The notes under the pieces were generated by a model. The model was not told the origin of the DNA. It did no database searches and saw nothing but the letters and a program-made list of their open reading frames with translations. 39,485 nt of DNA. Source: Gammaproteobacteria bacterium (lineage in GTDB: Bacteria; Pseudomonadota; Gammaproteobacteria; Thiohalobacterales; Thiohalobacteraceae). Positions 7,914-21,418 of the stretch are shown here, in pieces (position 1 is the stretch's first letter; each line of letters starts with the position of its first letter). The position numbers were made by a program, and so were the translations under genes. The stretch spans positions 1-39,485 of the forward strand of contig PABG01000075.1 in NCBI GenBank assembly GCA_002699185.1. Direction: 5' to 3'.

Positions 7914-8951
7914 TCATTCAACCAGTTCTTCCGGCCACCCGAACTCGTCCAGGTAGTCCACCAGGTTCTGCGGCCGGTAGTCGGGGTCGCCCTCGTAGCG
8001 CTGGCGTACCGAACTGTGTATCAGTACCTCGCCCTTGCCGTGGTCGAGGGGGCGCAGGTATTCCTGCCGCAGCCGGTAGAACTTGCGCCGGGAATCATGC
8101 ACCGTGGCAAACGGGCTGCCATGGATCTGCTCGCCCAGATGGGATTCAACGCTGAGCCCGGCCTGGGTTGCCTCGTTCACCATCCACACCAGCGGGACAT
8201 CGGACAGCACTCTGCCGTCCGCATCCGGCTTGTAGCTGCCGCCGACATTGCTGTGCGCGCCGGCAAACCACACCTGTCGGATGTCGATATCGGCGCGCGG
8301 CTCCCAGACCGTGGGCATGAAATCAATGCGACGCTCGTCGATCGCCATGGCGTGGCGGGCCACGCGGACATTGCGTCCGAGCTTGGTATCATAGAATTCG
8401 TCCCGGTCGTCGAACAGTCCCAGGAAGGAAATGGGGATCCCCATCGCCCCCACCGTATCCCAGACACCGACGAACTCCACCTCCCGGGAAGGGTGGGAAT
8501 GCGCCTCCCGGAACTCGATCGATTTCGCGCCGTCGGGCTTGTAGGCCCGGGCCGGATTCTTGTAGTGATCGAAGGCCTGCTGAATCAGGTGCGCGTCAGG
8601 ACGGGTGACGATACCGACATTGTTGATCAGGCCACACAGGCAGCGGACGGTGTAGGCGCCACGGCTGAAACCGAACAGGTACAATTCATCACCGGGTTTG
8701 TAGTTCTGCACGATGTAGCGGTAATCGTCCATGATGTTCTTGTGCAGGCCCTTGCCCGTCGCCCCGCCGACGACCGGGTCGTAGTAGGAACCCACGCCCC
8801 AGTCGTAGAACACCTGCTGCGCCACCCCATCGCTGCCGATGGGCGCAATCGCCCGCGCCAGCTTGAGTACATTGGTGGGAAAATCCTGGCCGAGGTCCTT
8901 CTCCGGACGGTTCCAGGTGCCGTCCGCGCAGATGACGATTCTTTTTTTCAT
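7914..8951 (-). CDS. DUF2235 family alpha/beta hydrolase
   Basis: The protein has 345 residues. The N-terminus RIVICADGTWNRP and the nucleophile elbow LFGFSRGAYTVR (Ser96) are the DUF2235 hallmarks. VGVWDTVGAMG and WFAGAHSNVGGSY follow, the latter carrying a candidate catalytic His. DUF2235 includes Tle1-type phospholipase effectors of type VI secretion, but no vgrG, hcp or immunity-like gene is nearby. A housekeeping or lipid-related esterase role is therefore equally possible. The ATG at 8951 is preferred over 8972 because AGGGA precedes it and the family begins MKKRIV. No signal peptide is present. Confidence 0.9.
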   Translation of the reverse strand: MKKRIVICADGTWNRPEKDLGQDFPTNVLKLARAIAPIGSDGVAQQVFYDWGVGSYYDPVVGGATGKGLHKNIMDDYRYIVQNYKPGDELYLFGFSRGAYTVRCLCGLINNVGIVTRPDAHLIQQAFDHYKNPARAYKPDGAKSIEFREAHSHPSREVEFVGVWDTVGAMGIPISFLGLFDDRDEFYDTKLGRNVRVARHAMAIDERRIDFMPTVWEPRADIDIRQVWFAGAHSNVGGSYKPDADGRVLSDVPLVWMVNEATQAGLSVESHLGEQIHGSPFATVHDSRRKFYRLRQEYLRPLDHGKGEVLIHSSVRQRYEGDPDYRPQNLVDYLDEFGWPEELVE

Positions 8952-9076
8952 TGCATCAATCCCTGATTGCATTCCGACAGGAGACAGTGATCGGGAATTA
9001 AAACCGAATCAGCACCGTTTGTCACCGCTCATACGAAGCCTCCCTGCCCTGCGGACACCTGCACGCCCCACCGGGC

Positions 9077-9463
9077 TCAGCCGCCGAGCCTGCTCAGCAC
9101 ATGCTCGATCACCCGGCCGTGTTCCTCCTGCGGGCTGAACATGACGATGTCGGTATCCTCCTCGGCGCGCACACTGTGGCCGGGCGGCCAGTAGAACAGA
9201 TCCCCCGTCGCCGAGGTCTCTTCCTCGCCGTTCTGGTAGATGGCCGTGATGCGCCCGCCCACCACATAGCCCCAGTGCGGGGACTGGCAGGCATCGCCCT
9301 CCAGGCCGTGCAGCAGTTCCGTGATGTCGGTGCCGGCGCCGAAGGAGAAATACTCCGCCCCCATCCTGCCGTAGCCCGACACGTCCCCGAAATCGGTCTG
9401 CTGGCGCGCCGTGGCGCCGGGAACGTCGATCCGTACCGGTATATCTTCACGTGCAATCCGCAT
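9077..9463 (-). CDS. Cupin domain-containing protein
   Basis: This 128-residue protein has a single cupin barrel. The metal-site candidates HWGYVVGGRITAIY and GDLFYWPPGHSVRAEEDT match the two cupin motifs, the second being GDxxxxPxGH. The C-terminal helix is short. It has no signal peptide. The start is supported by GGGAGGCG before the ATG. Small stand-alone cupins serve as isomerases, dioxygenases or sensors, and nothing nearby fixes the substrate. Confidence 0.85.
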   Translation of the reverse strand: MRIAREDIPVRIDVPGATARQQTDFGDVSGYGRMGAEYFSFGAGTDITELLHGLEGDACQSPHWGYVVGGRITAIYQNGEEETSATGDLFYWPPGHSVRAEEDTDIVMFSPQEEHGRVIEHVLSRLGG

Positions 9464-9519
9464 GCTTTCGCCTCCCTCGTTGACGTGTATTTGTGGCGGC
9501 TATCTCCCGGATCCGCCGT

Positions 9520-10926
9520 TCACTCCATGCACCGGGGCAGAGTGCCGCACAGCCAGGCCGAATAGCTGATCCGGGTATAGGGCACGTTGACATTGCGCAC
9601 AAGATCGGTGTACTGCGTCTGTTTTGCCTCGATCCTGAGCTGGGTGTCGTCGGTGGTCTGCTTGTCCCGGTCCTGGTGCCAGATCATGTACCAGCGAACG
9701 CCGGCATATCCATCCAGCTTGTGCGGCTCGCCCAGACGCTCGAGGACATAGGCCTTCACGGCGTCAGGACCATCGAAGGTGCTCGCGTTGACGCTGATCT
9801 TCCCCACCCGCCCCTCGTAGGCCACCAGCGAAACCTTGCCTGACTGCACGCTCTGGATGCCGAGCCGGGTCTGGTAGGCCCGGGACTCCTCCGGCGTCAT
9901 CCTGCCGGGGAAGGGCTCGATCTCGCCTCTCTCCAGCTCGGCGAAATCCAGCCAGTACTTGAACACACCCAGATTGTGCAGGTTGCCGCCCTTGTCCTTG
10001 AGCCGGAACCCGGCCTGCTGCACCGCCTCGATCGCGGCCTCCAGCGGCATGCCGAGGCGAACGCCCACCAGCCGCGTCTGCGTGACATCGGCGCCGCCCT
10101 GCAACGGCGGCGGCAGCAACTCGATCTGCGAAATATCCGGCACGTCGAGGGACTGTGCAGCAGCAGCCTGGGGGGCTTCTTCTGTCGCAGCAGGCTGTGC
10201 CGTGTCCGATGGCATCTGTGCGGGCAGGCGATCCTGTGACTGCACCGACCGCGATGCAACCGCCCGGCTCTGCCCAGCCTTTTCCTGTTCGACATCCTTC
10301 CCGGTCGCCACGCTGTCAACGCCGGCCCCGGCAGCGTCCTCACCACTACCCAACCGCGCCTGCAGTATCTCGATATCCTGCTGCGGCAACAGACCATGGG
10401 CGTTGGACAGCCCCATCAGCGGTCGCATGAATTCCCGCGGCACGTTGCGCAGTTCACGCCTGATGTTGTCACCCGCCAGCGCCTGCTGCGCCAGTCCGAT
10501 TGCCATCGCCCTGGTCTCCGACTCCGGGGCGGCCTGCAGGGTCGCGATGGCCTGCGCCGCCTCCCCGCGGGTACGTTCAAACTGCTGGACGTAGCCGGTC
10601 AGGCGCATCATGGCGCCATTGGCGATCGCCAGGCTCTGGGCGGCGGCGCGGTCCTGCTGGACGAGTTGCCTGCGGCACTCGCCCATCCATTGGTTGAAAT
10701 TTCGAAAATCGTCCATCGACCAGCGGGTTATCGACTCGCCGAACACGGGCGCCAGGACCTCATCGCGGCTGATGCCGGGAAACTGATAACGCGGAGTGAC
10801 CTGCCAGGTATCCCCCTGGTCGAACCGGGCCGCCCATGTCCGGAGCCGGTCGCAGCCCGGCTCGGTGATCCCGGCATGCAGGGGAATGCTGCTCAGCAGC
10901 AGAAACAGGGTAACGACATGTTTCAT
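9520..10926 (-). CDS. Secreted protein of unknown function
   Basis: The predicted precursor has 468 residues with a signal peptide MKHVVTLFLLLSSIPLHAG. Residues about 20-200 are helical, with DDFRNFNQWMGECRR and many Ala/Gln/Glu. Residues about 205-275 form a low-complexity Ala/Gln/Ser linker. Residues about 285-468 form a folded domain starting LVGVRLGMPLEAAIEAVQQAGF, suggestive of a substrate- or peptidoglycan-binding alpha/beta module; I do not recognise the family. The ATG at 10926 is chosen because GAGGAG precedes it and a signal peptide begins there. The frame is open to 11163, but that part translates intergenic repeat. It is likely periplasmic. Confidence 0.8.
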   Translation of the reverse strand: MKHVVTLFLLLSSIPLHAGITEPGCDRLRTWAARFDQGDTWQVTPRYQFPGISRDEVLAPVFGESITRWSMDDFRNFNQWMGECRRQLVQQDRAAAQSLAIANGAMMRLTGYVQQFERTRGEAAQAIATLQAAPESETRAMAIGLAQQALAGDNIRRELRNVPREFMRPLMGLSNAHGLLPQQDIEILQARLGSGEDAAGAGVDSVATGKDVEQEKAGQSRAVASRSVQSQDRLPAQMPSDTAQPAATEEAPQAAAAQSLDVPDISQIELLPPPLQGGADVTQTRLVGVRLGMPLEAAIEAVQQAGFRLKDKGGNLHNLGVFKYWLDFAELERGEIEPFPGRMTPEESRAYQTRLGIQSVQSGKVSLVAYEGRVGKISVNASTFDGPDAVKAYVLERLGEPHKLDGYAGVRWYMIWHQDRDKQTTDDTQLRIEAKQTQYTDLVRNVNVPYTRISYSAWLCGTLPRCME

Positions 10927-11249
10927 GTTTACCATCTCCTCGGGGTTCATCCAGGGGATTGCATCAAGTATAGAACCGGATTCCGGTTGTTCTATATTCG
11001 AAGGACCGGTACCCGATCCGTCATTCCGACGCAGGCCGGAATCCAGTGGCATCGCTCGAAATCGCAAACATGTAGAACAATCCGGGAAGGCGGCATGCGC
11101 CATGAACTCTTCTGCCGGCCCACCATCCCAGGGCCGCGGCGAAATCGTACGGCTGGCCTTCAACGAGGATGGGATATTCCGGCATTATCCGGAACTGGAT
11201 GAGCAGCAATGAAAACCGGAGGCTCATGCCCCGGAATCATCACCCCGTT
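10927..11249. other. 323-base intergenic region with a repeat arm and no clear gene
   Basis: An imperfect hairpin spans 10971-10994 (TAGAACCGGA opposite TCCGGTTGTTCTA). A single arm of the palindromic repeat family lies at 11020-11044. Two short frames are present: 36 codons from ATG at 11105 on the plus strand, and about 54 codons from ATG at 11185 on the minus strand. Both look mildly protein-like, but neither shows a family signature, so neither is called. Confidence 0.5.
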
Positions 11250-11882
11250 TTATTCGAATGGATTATCGGAAAACAGGATGCTGAGATATGGCGCATACGT
11301 CAGTACTGCACCCTGCATCCCCTTCAGGTCATTGAACGCAGTCGCCACCTGCATCAGACACGTTTCATTCCGAGGCTCTGCTTTCAGCGCCTCCAGGGCA
11401 GAGAGCAGGGGTTTGATATCGTCGGCCACAAGATAGGTTTCCAGCATCCGGATCGCGTGCCCGATCCTCTCAGCATCTACAGCCTGCACCTTGATTCGCA
11501 GTCGGATATGATGGGATTCCTCGGCTTCCGGCGGCTCATGATGAGGATTTCCATCATCTCCTCCGGGATGAGATGCTGCCTTTGCCCAGGCAGCAGCGCT
11601 GTATTCTTCCAGAACCCGCCGTTTCAGCGCCTCGACAAAGACATCGAATTCTTCAGGGTTTGGCTGGTCCAGGAAAAGCGACAGCAACGGCTCGCTTCTT
11701 TCACGGCCATGAAACTCAAGATATGCCTGATTGACAACAGGGTTGGGATTCAACATCGACAGCGACACCGTCAGTCTTTCTGTATTGAATGGCGTCTTTA
11801 TCCGCACATGAATGGCATCATCGATTATCTCGAATTCCCGGGTGCCTTTCAGAAAGCGTTTTTGTATCAGTTTCATGCTCAT
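11250..11882 (-). CDS. Hypothetical protein, 210 residues
   Basis: No family was recognised. The protein is soluble, with an N-terminal beta-rich part (IIDDAIHVRIKTPFN, VNQAYLEFHGRER) and a charged, His/Glu-rich middle (about 105-125). The C-terminal part is helical, ending LTYAPYLSILFSDNPFE. The start is uncertain: ATG codons at 11882 and 11876 both lack a good ribosome binding site. Base composition is noticeably richer in AT than in flanking genes. It lies 98 bases downstream of the PsiE-like gene in the same orientation and may share its transcript. Confidence 0.65.
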   Translation of the reverse strand: MSMKLIQKRFLKGTREFEIIDDAIHVRIKTPFNTERLTVSLSMLNPNPVVNQAYLEFHGRERSEPLLSLFLDQPNPEEFDVFVEALKRRVLEEYSAAAWAKAASHPGGDDGNPHHEPPEAEESHHIRLRIKVQAVDAERIGHAIRMLETYLVADDIKPLLSALEALKAEPRNETCLMQVATAFNDLKGMQGAVLTYAPYLSILFSDNPFE

Positions 11883-11980
11883 GGTGATGTGATGATCTAC
11901 CTGAATATCCGGTTCAATGCTGTCAGTTTAAATGAGGGTCGGCAGCAGAATGCAATAATCGTCATTTCCACCGTCCCCTT

Positions 11981-12397
11981 TCAACCCTGTGGAACGGAAT
12001 GCGAAGTTCTTTTAATGACCCAGTATCCGACAAACAATGCCAATATAATGGCCGCAATACCGACCAATGTTAAGGGATTGTATTCCTTGGGATCCATGGT
12101 GATGATCTTGCGACCGATGGCAATCAGGGAAACGGAAATGATCACATCGAGCTCAACCCGCCCTTCGTTATAGTATCTCTTCATGGTTTCCAATAACTCG
12201 ATGCCGATCAACACCAACAGGAACAATCCGAACAGTTCCAGCAGTTCATGAATTTCAAGAATGAAGACCGGCGGCTTACTGATGTCTCTGACCAATACCC
12301 AACCAAGCTCAAGGAGCGAAAGCATGATTACCAGCGCCAGCATCAGGATCAGCGCAGCCACCACCAAGCGTTCGAATTTACGCAGATGCTCAATCAT
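11981..12397 (-). CDS. PsiE-like (phosphate-starvation-inducible E family) membrane protein
   Basis: The protein has 138 residues and about four membrane helices, at roughly 10-35, 45-66, 80-95 and 110-130. The cytoplasmic loop ETMKRYYNEGRVELDVI and the IAIGRKIITMDPKEY stretch resemble the PsiE family, whose biochemical role is unknown. An AGGAC precedes the ATG. The gene is AT-richer than its neighbours, like the hypothetical gene downstream, suggesting both arrived together. The name is a family name only; phosphate control cannot be inferred because no Pho box was seen. Confidence 0.82.
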   Translation of the reverse strand: MIEHLRKFERLVVAALILMLALVIMLSLLELGWVLVRDISKPPVFILEIHELLELFGLFLLVLIGIELLETMKRYYNEGRVELDVIISVSLIAIGRKIITMDPKEYNPLTLVGIAAIILALFVGYWVIKRTSHSVPQG

Positions 12398-12600
12398 TTG
12401 TCCTGGCCGCCTTTCAGTGATGGGAGTCCGGGGACAGTTTACTCAGTTCACGCCCCCTGCGTCACAAGAACTGGCGGCTTCTTCCTGAAAACGCCATTTC
12501 AGGCGGTCAGAACACTCTTTCATATGGTGTCAGGTTCGCGCGAGGCGTCAACCTGACCGGATCCCGGGCGCAGCCTGTGCCGGCGCGGGACGGTACCGGG
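12398..12600. other. Intergenic region between uvrA and psiE-like genes
   Basis: It holds GGGGACAGTTTACTCAG at 12430-12446, reminiscent of short sequences often scattered beside REP-associated elements, and weak GC-rich inverted repeats near the uvrA stop. No coding frame or clear terminator was seen. Confidence 0.35.
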
Positions 12601-18267
<5,667 letters not shown>

Positions 18268-18607
18268 GTCGGTGTCCGGATTGTGGAGTGGGTGTTGAGG
18301 GTCCGATTCTACCCGTTTTCAGAGAACAACGTCATTGCGATGCCCGGACCCGAAGGGTGGGGTACCCATGGAGAAGCCCGACGGGATTTCATGGGCGAGG
18401 CGTGGCGATCTCCAACCGATTGAGTCCGCGGTGGGAGATTGCCGCGGCGCTTCGCGCCTCGCAATGACGGTAATATGCCAAACCTACAGGGTGATGGGAC
18501 AGCGATAAACCGATACCGCGTGGGGTTATGGAACTTCGCTGTTGCCAGGAGCTTCTATACTCGTGAGAGTGCGAGCGCAAAGCGGGTCCCCCCGCGAGGA
18601 GGCTGTC
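18268..18607. other. 340-base divergent intergenic region
   Basis: This gap lies between the divergent starts of the uvrA-like gene and the small membrane-protein gene. Most of it is the complete palindromic element at 18331-18468. A TATACT at 18556-18561 could be a -10 for the rightward gene, but no good -35 sits 16-18 bases upstream. No gene was seen. Confidence 0.5.
18331..18468. repeat. Complete MITE-like palindromic element, 138 bases
   Basis: The termini GTCATTGCGA (18331-18340) and TCGCAATGAC (18459-18468) are perfect 10-base inverted repeats. Internally GGCGATCTCC and GGGAGATTGCC form a second, imperfect pair. It resembles the short non-autonomous elements common in proteobacterial intergenic DNA. 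A partial copy is at 1-103. No flanking duplication could be confirmed. Confidence 0.75.
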
Positions 18608-19018
18608 ATGGAACTGATACCCGAGGACGCCCGGCACACCCCCGGTTATCGTGTTTTCGCCTACTGGATACTGGCCGCCGGTGCGGCCCTGGCGTTCATC
18701 TCCGGCCTGGTGCCGCAGCCGGTCATGGGTCATGAACTCTGGGTCAGCGTGATCCTGGCCGGCCTGGTACCCTATATCGTCTACGCTATGGCCTTCCCGC
18801 ATCTGCGCGGCTCCACACTGACCATCCCGGGCGCCGTCCTGGTGCTGATTCATGCCGGACTGGTGGCCAACCAGCGTTTTCTCAACTTCAACGGATATGA
18901 CAACGGCCTGATCTATACCGTGCCGCTGGTACTGGGGTTGATTATGGCGGGGCTGGTGGTATGGGCGCTGCTGATCCGGGATCCGATGGGCCGGCCCTGG
19001 CATCCGCTGCATCACTGA
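18608..19018 (+). CDS. Small integral membrane protein, unknown function
   Basis: The protein has 136 residues and four predicted membrane helices, at roughly 15-37, 45-63, 72-90 and 103-125. The N-terminus MELIPEDARHTPGYRVF is short and cytoplasmic or periplasmic; topology is not certain. A strong GAGGAGG lies just before the ATG at 18608; an in-frame ATG at 18542 has none and adds an unlikely Arg-rich leader. No family was recognised. The next gene on the same strand, a PDC-sensor protein, begins about 255 bases on, beyond a strong hairpin, so a shared transcript is doubtful. Confidence 0.75.
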   Translation: MELIPEDARHTPGYRVFAYWILAAGAALAFISGLVPQPVMGHELWVSVILAGLVPYIVYAMAFPHLRGSTLTIPGAVLVLIHAGLVANQRFLNFNGYDNGLIYTVPLVLGLIMAGLVVWALLIRDPMGRPWHPLHH

Positions 19019-19116
19019 TGCCTGCCTCAGCGACAGGGGCGGCCGGACGCGGCGTCTGGCCGGCCCTGTTCACGCTCGCTGGCCGGCCTGAGCAGCGATA
19101 AACGTCATCCTCTGCA

Positions 19117-19145
19117 CAAACAGGGCGCACATCGCGCCCTGTTTG
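19117..19145. promoter_or_regulatory. Perfect 12-bp hairpin between two co-oriented genes
   Basis: CAAACAGGGCGC (19117-19128) pairs exactly with GCGCCCTGTTTG (19134-19145) around a 5-base loop. No T-run follows on the plus strand, so it is not a standard terminator. It could be an mRNA-stability hairpin, the end of the upstream transcript, or an operator for the PDC-sensor gene that starts about 130 bases later. Confidence 0.5.
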
Positions 19146-19273
19146 CACCTCCAGCGCCCCGGCCGCCACACACCGGCTGCGGCAGGCCTCTGTTTTTCCA
19201 CACTGTCGGGATCAGGCACGAATAGTGCGTGACAAATGCAGACAGCCCCGGCGGCGAGGAGAAACCAGACACC

Positions 19274-20224
19274 ATGGACGAATTGAGGCAGGAGGTCTCG
19301 GCCAAGAAACGCGCCATCGCGGCATTGATTGATGCGCCCCTGAACCGGCTGGCCGACTGCTGCCGGCCGGTATGGGATGACAACGACGCGCTGGATCGGT
19401 GTCTGCATCAGGCTCTGGAATCACTGCCCTACTGCAATCATCTCTATGCCATTGCACCGGATCTGAAGCAGGTTTCCTCCAATGTCGGTCATGGCCGCAT
19501 CGATCCGGACAAGCGTGAGCAGGACCTGGCTGACCGCCCCTACCTGGAATCCACCCTGCCCTACCGCGGTTTCGTGTTATCGAACATCTATCTCGACCGG
19601 CTCGACCACGAGCCCTGCATCACCGCCGTGCAGGCGGTGAGCGCGGATGAACGGCTGCTGGGCTTCGTGCTGGCGGATTTCCGGCTGCGCGACCTGCCGC
19701 TGACCACACCCGTCACCGCGCTGCTCCACCGGCAGCAGCAGTTCAAGGGCGACCCGGCCATTCGTGGCGGGATCTTCGCCCAGGAACGCGCGCAGAGTTT
19801 CCTGGATGAACACATTCAGGCCACCCACGCGATGGCGCAGACGCTGATGCAGGGACACGGCGTCTTCCATCTCAAGCTGCATTACTCCAGTTCCCGGGTC
19901 ACGCTGTGGCTGCTGAACGATCCCTGGTCCTATCGCGTGCACGGGGTGGAGGAGATCCTGGATCCGGAGATCTGCCTCGCCTATCCGCCCTGCAGCTATT
20001 CGCAGCGGGCCAGTGTCGCGGCGGATCAGATCAAGGCGGTGTTCGAGCAGTTCCGGGCATTGCGCACCCTGGACTGCAACATCTATCTGCGTTCGGGCTC
20101 GCTTAACCTGATCAACGGCATGGTGGGGCTGACCTTTTCCTGCGACGGGTCGTATTACATTCCGGTGGATGAGTTCATTCGCCGGAGCCTGGGATTCTGG
20201 CTCGGGACGAGCCATGCAGGATAG
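19274..20224 (+). CDS. PDC (Cache-like) sensor domain-containing protein
   Basis: The protein has about 316 residues and no obvious signal peptide or membrane helix, unusual because PDC folds are mostly periplasmic sensors. Residues about 35-160 contain the PDC-like stretch LPYCNHLYAIAPDLKQVSSN, DLADRPYLESTLPYRGF and AVSADERLLGFVLADFRLRDL, as in Cache ligand-binding modules. The C-terminal half (about 190-316) has a second alpha/beta domain with no recognised family. The ATG at 19274 has GAGGAG twelve bases upstream; a GTG at 19229 is the alternative. No output domain such as GGDEF, HAMP or kinase is attached, so any signalling partner must be separate. It converges with the GGR-like gene. 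Confidence 0.72.
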   Translation: MDELRQEVSAKKRAIAALIDAPLNRLADCCRPVWDDNDALDRCLHQALESLPYCNHLYAIAPDLKQVSSNVGHGRIDPDKREQDLADRPYLESTLPYRGFVLSNIYLDRLDHEPCITAVQAVSADERLLGFVLADFRLRDLPLTTPVTALLHRQQQFKGDPAIRGGIFAQERAQSFLDEHIQATHAMAQTLMQGHGVFHLKLHYSSSRVTLWLLNDPWSYRVHGVEEILDPEICLAYPPCSYSQRASVAADQIKAVFEQFRALRTLDCNIYLRSGSLNLINGMVGLTFSCDGSYYIPVDEFIRRSLGFWLGTSHAG

Positions 20225-20290
20225 GGTATGGCGGGGACACAAAACGCTGCGCCGGCAGCAGGCGCTCCGGTGATGTCGACAGGCCCTGGC

Positions 20291-21418
20291 TCAGGCCGCC
20301 GTGCGCAGCGGCGGCTGATGCACGTGCAGGAACCAGCGGTCCAGCACCACGTGGCGGGTGAACCAGCGGTTCTTCAGCAGCGGCGCGGCCAGGCGCTGGC
20401 GCAGGCCGTCGGGAATCAGGCTGTGCTCGTTCGTCTCCAGCGGTCCGAAACGGGCCTCCAGCCGCTGGCGGTAGGGCGCGAGACGGGCGGCGCTGTAGTC
20501 ACCGTCGGCCTCACGCAGGGTCTGCGCGGCCAGCACGGCGGACTCGATCGCCGGACGGATGCCCTCCCCGCTCTGGGGATAGGCCAGACCGGCGGCGTCG
20601 CCGATCAGTAGCACACCGTCGTCGATGAGCGGCCGGTTGCCATGGGCATAGAGCAGGTAGGCATGCCCCTTGAAGCGATGATCGATGTCCGCGGGGATGC
20701 GCCCGCTGGCCTTGAGCCAGTCCATGAAGGCATCGATGTGCTCGGAGAGCCTGTGATTGTCCTCGCGGCCCAGGCCGATATTCAGGTAATCCCCCTTGCG
20801 GAAGATCCAGCCGTAGCCCTTGAGGTCGGTGCAGAAATACAATTCCGGCCGACGCGCGTCGACCCGGCAGGCCTGACGCTGCGTGGGCGTCATCTCGAAC
20901 TCGATCTCCTTGGCCGCGACCACCGGCTCGCCGCTGCCGACGCGGGCGCCGAGCTGTTTGGCCACCGGGCAGAAGTGGCCGCCGGCCCCGATCACCAGCG
21001 GCGTGCGCAGACGGTCGTTGATGAACCATTCACCGTCGCGGCGCTCCATTTGCTTGAGCGGTTCGCCCAGCGTCAGCCGGGCATCGCTGCGCCGGAGCAG
21101 ATAATCGTCGAACTCGCAGCGACGGATGCCGTAGCTGACCACCTCCGGATAGTCGACCTCCACCGCCCCGCCACCGATCATGCCGCTGCGGAAACTGCTG
21201 ATGGGCTGCAGCACCCGACCGTCGGCGTAGTCGTCGCGGTCGATCTCCAGGGTCTGCAGCACCAGCGGCGTGACCCAGCCGGCGCACACCTTGTCACGCG
21301 GGAAGGTCTTCTTGTCCATGATGACGACATCCAGCCCGGCACGGCGCAACTCGCGGGCGCAGGTCGCCCCGGACGGTCCGCCGCCGACGATCAGGGCATC
21401 GCAGCGTTCCCCGCTCAT
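20291..21418 (-). CDS. Geranylgeranyl reductase-like FAD-dependent oxidoreductase
   Basis: The protein has 375 residues. A Rossmann FAD site VGGGPSGATCARELRRAG lies at about 11-28. The GGR-family signature PRDKVCAGW is at 40-48, GYGWIFRKGDYLNIGLG at about 201-217, and the flavin-closing LLIGDAAGLAYPQSGEGI at about 270-287. Family members reduce isoprenoid double bonds in archaeal lipids, quinones or chlorophyll. Here it is the last gene of a methyltransferase-Cfa-reductase operon, with its ATG overlapping the cfa stop (ATGA). An acyl or isoprenoid lipid substrate is therefore the likely target, by inference. Confidence 0.87.
   Translation of the reverse strand: MSGERCDALIVGGGPSGATCARELRRAGLDVVIMDKKTFPRDKVCAGWVTPLVLQTLEIDRDDYADGRVLQPISSFRSGMIGGGAVEVDYPEVVSYGIRRCEFDDYLLRRSDARLTLGEPLKQMERRDGEWFINDRLRTPLVIGAGGHFCPVAKQLGARVGSGEPVVAAKEIEFEMTPTQRQACRVDARRPELYFCTDLKGYGWIFRKGDYLNIGLGREDNHRLSEHIDAFMDWLKASGRIPADIDHRFKGHAYLLYAHGNRPLIDDGVLLIGDAAGLAYPQSGEGIRPAIESAVLAAQTLREADGDYSAARLAPYRQRLEARFGPLETNEHSLIPDGLRQRLAAPLLKNRWFTRHVVLDRWFLHVHQPPLRTAA

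Noticed and set aside
7914-8951. Type VI secretion phospholipase effector locus
   Set aside because: The DUF2235 protein is real, but no VgrG, Hcp, PAAR or lipoprotein immunity gene is adjacent, so a secretion role is unsupported.
11021-11212. Two short protein-like frames in the intergenic region
   Set aside because: They overlap on opposite strands, one includes a repeat arm, and neither has a family match or secure ribosome site.
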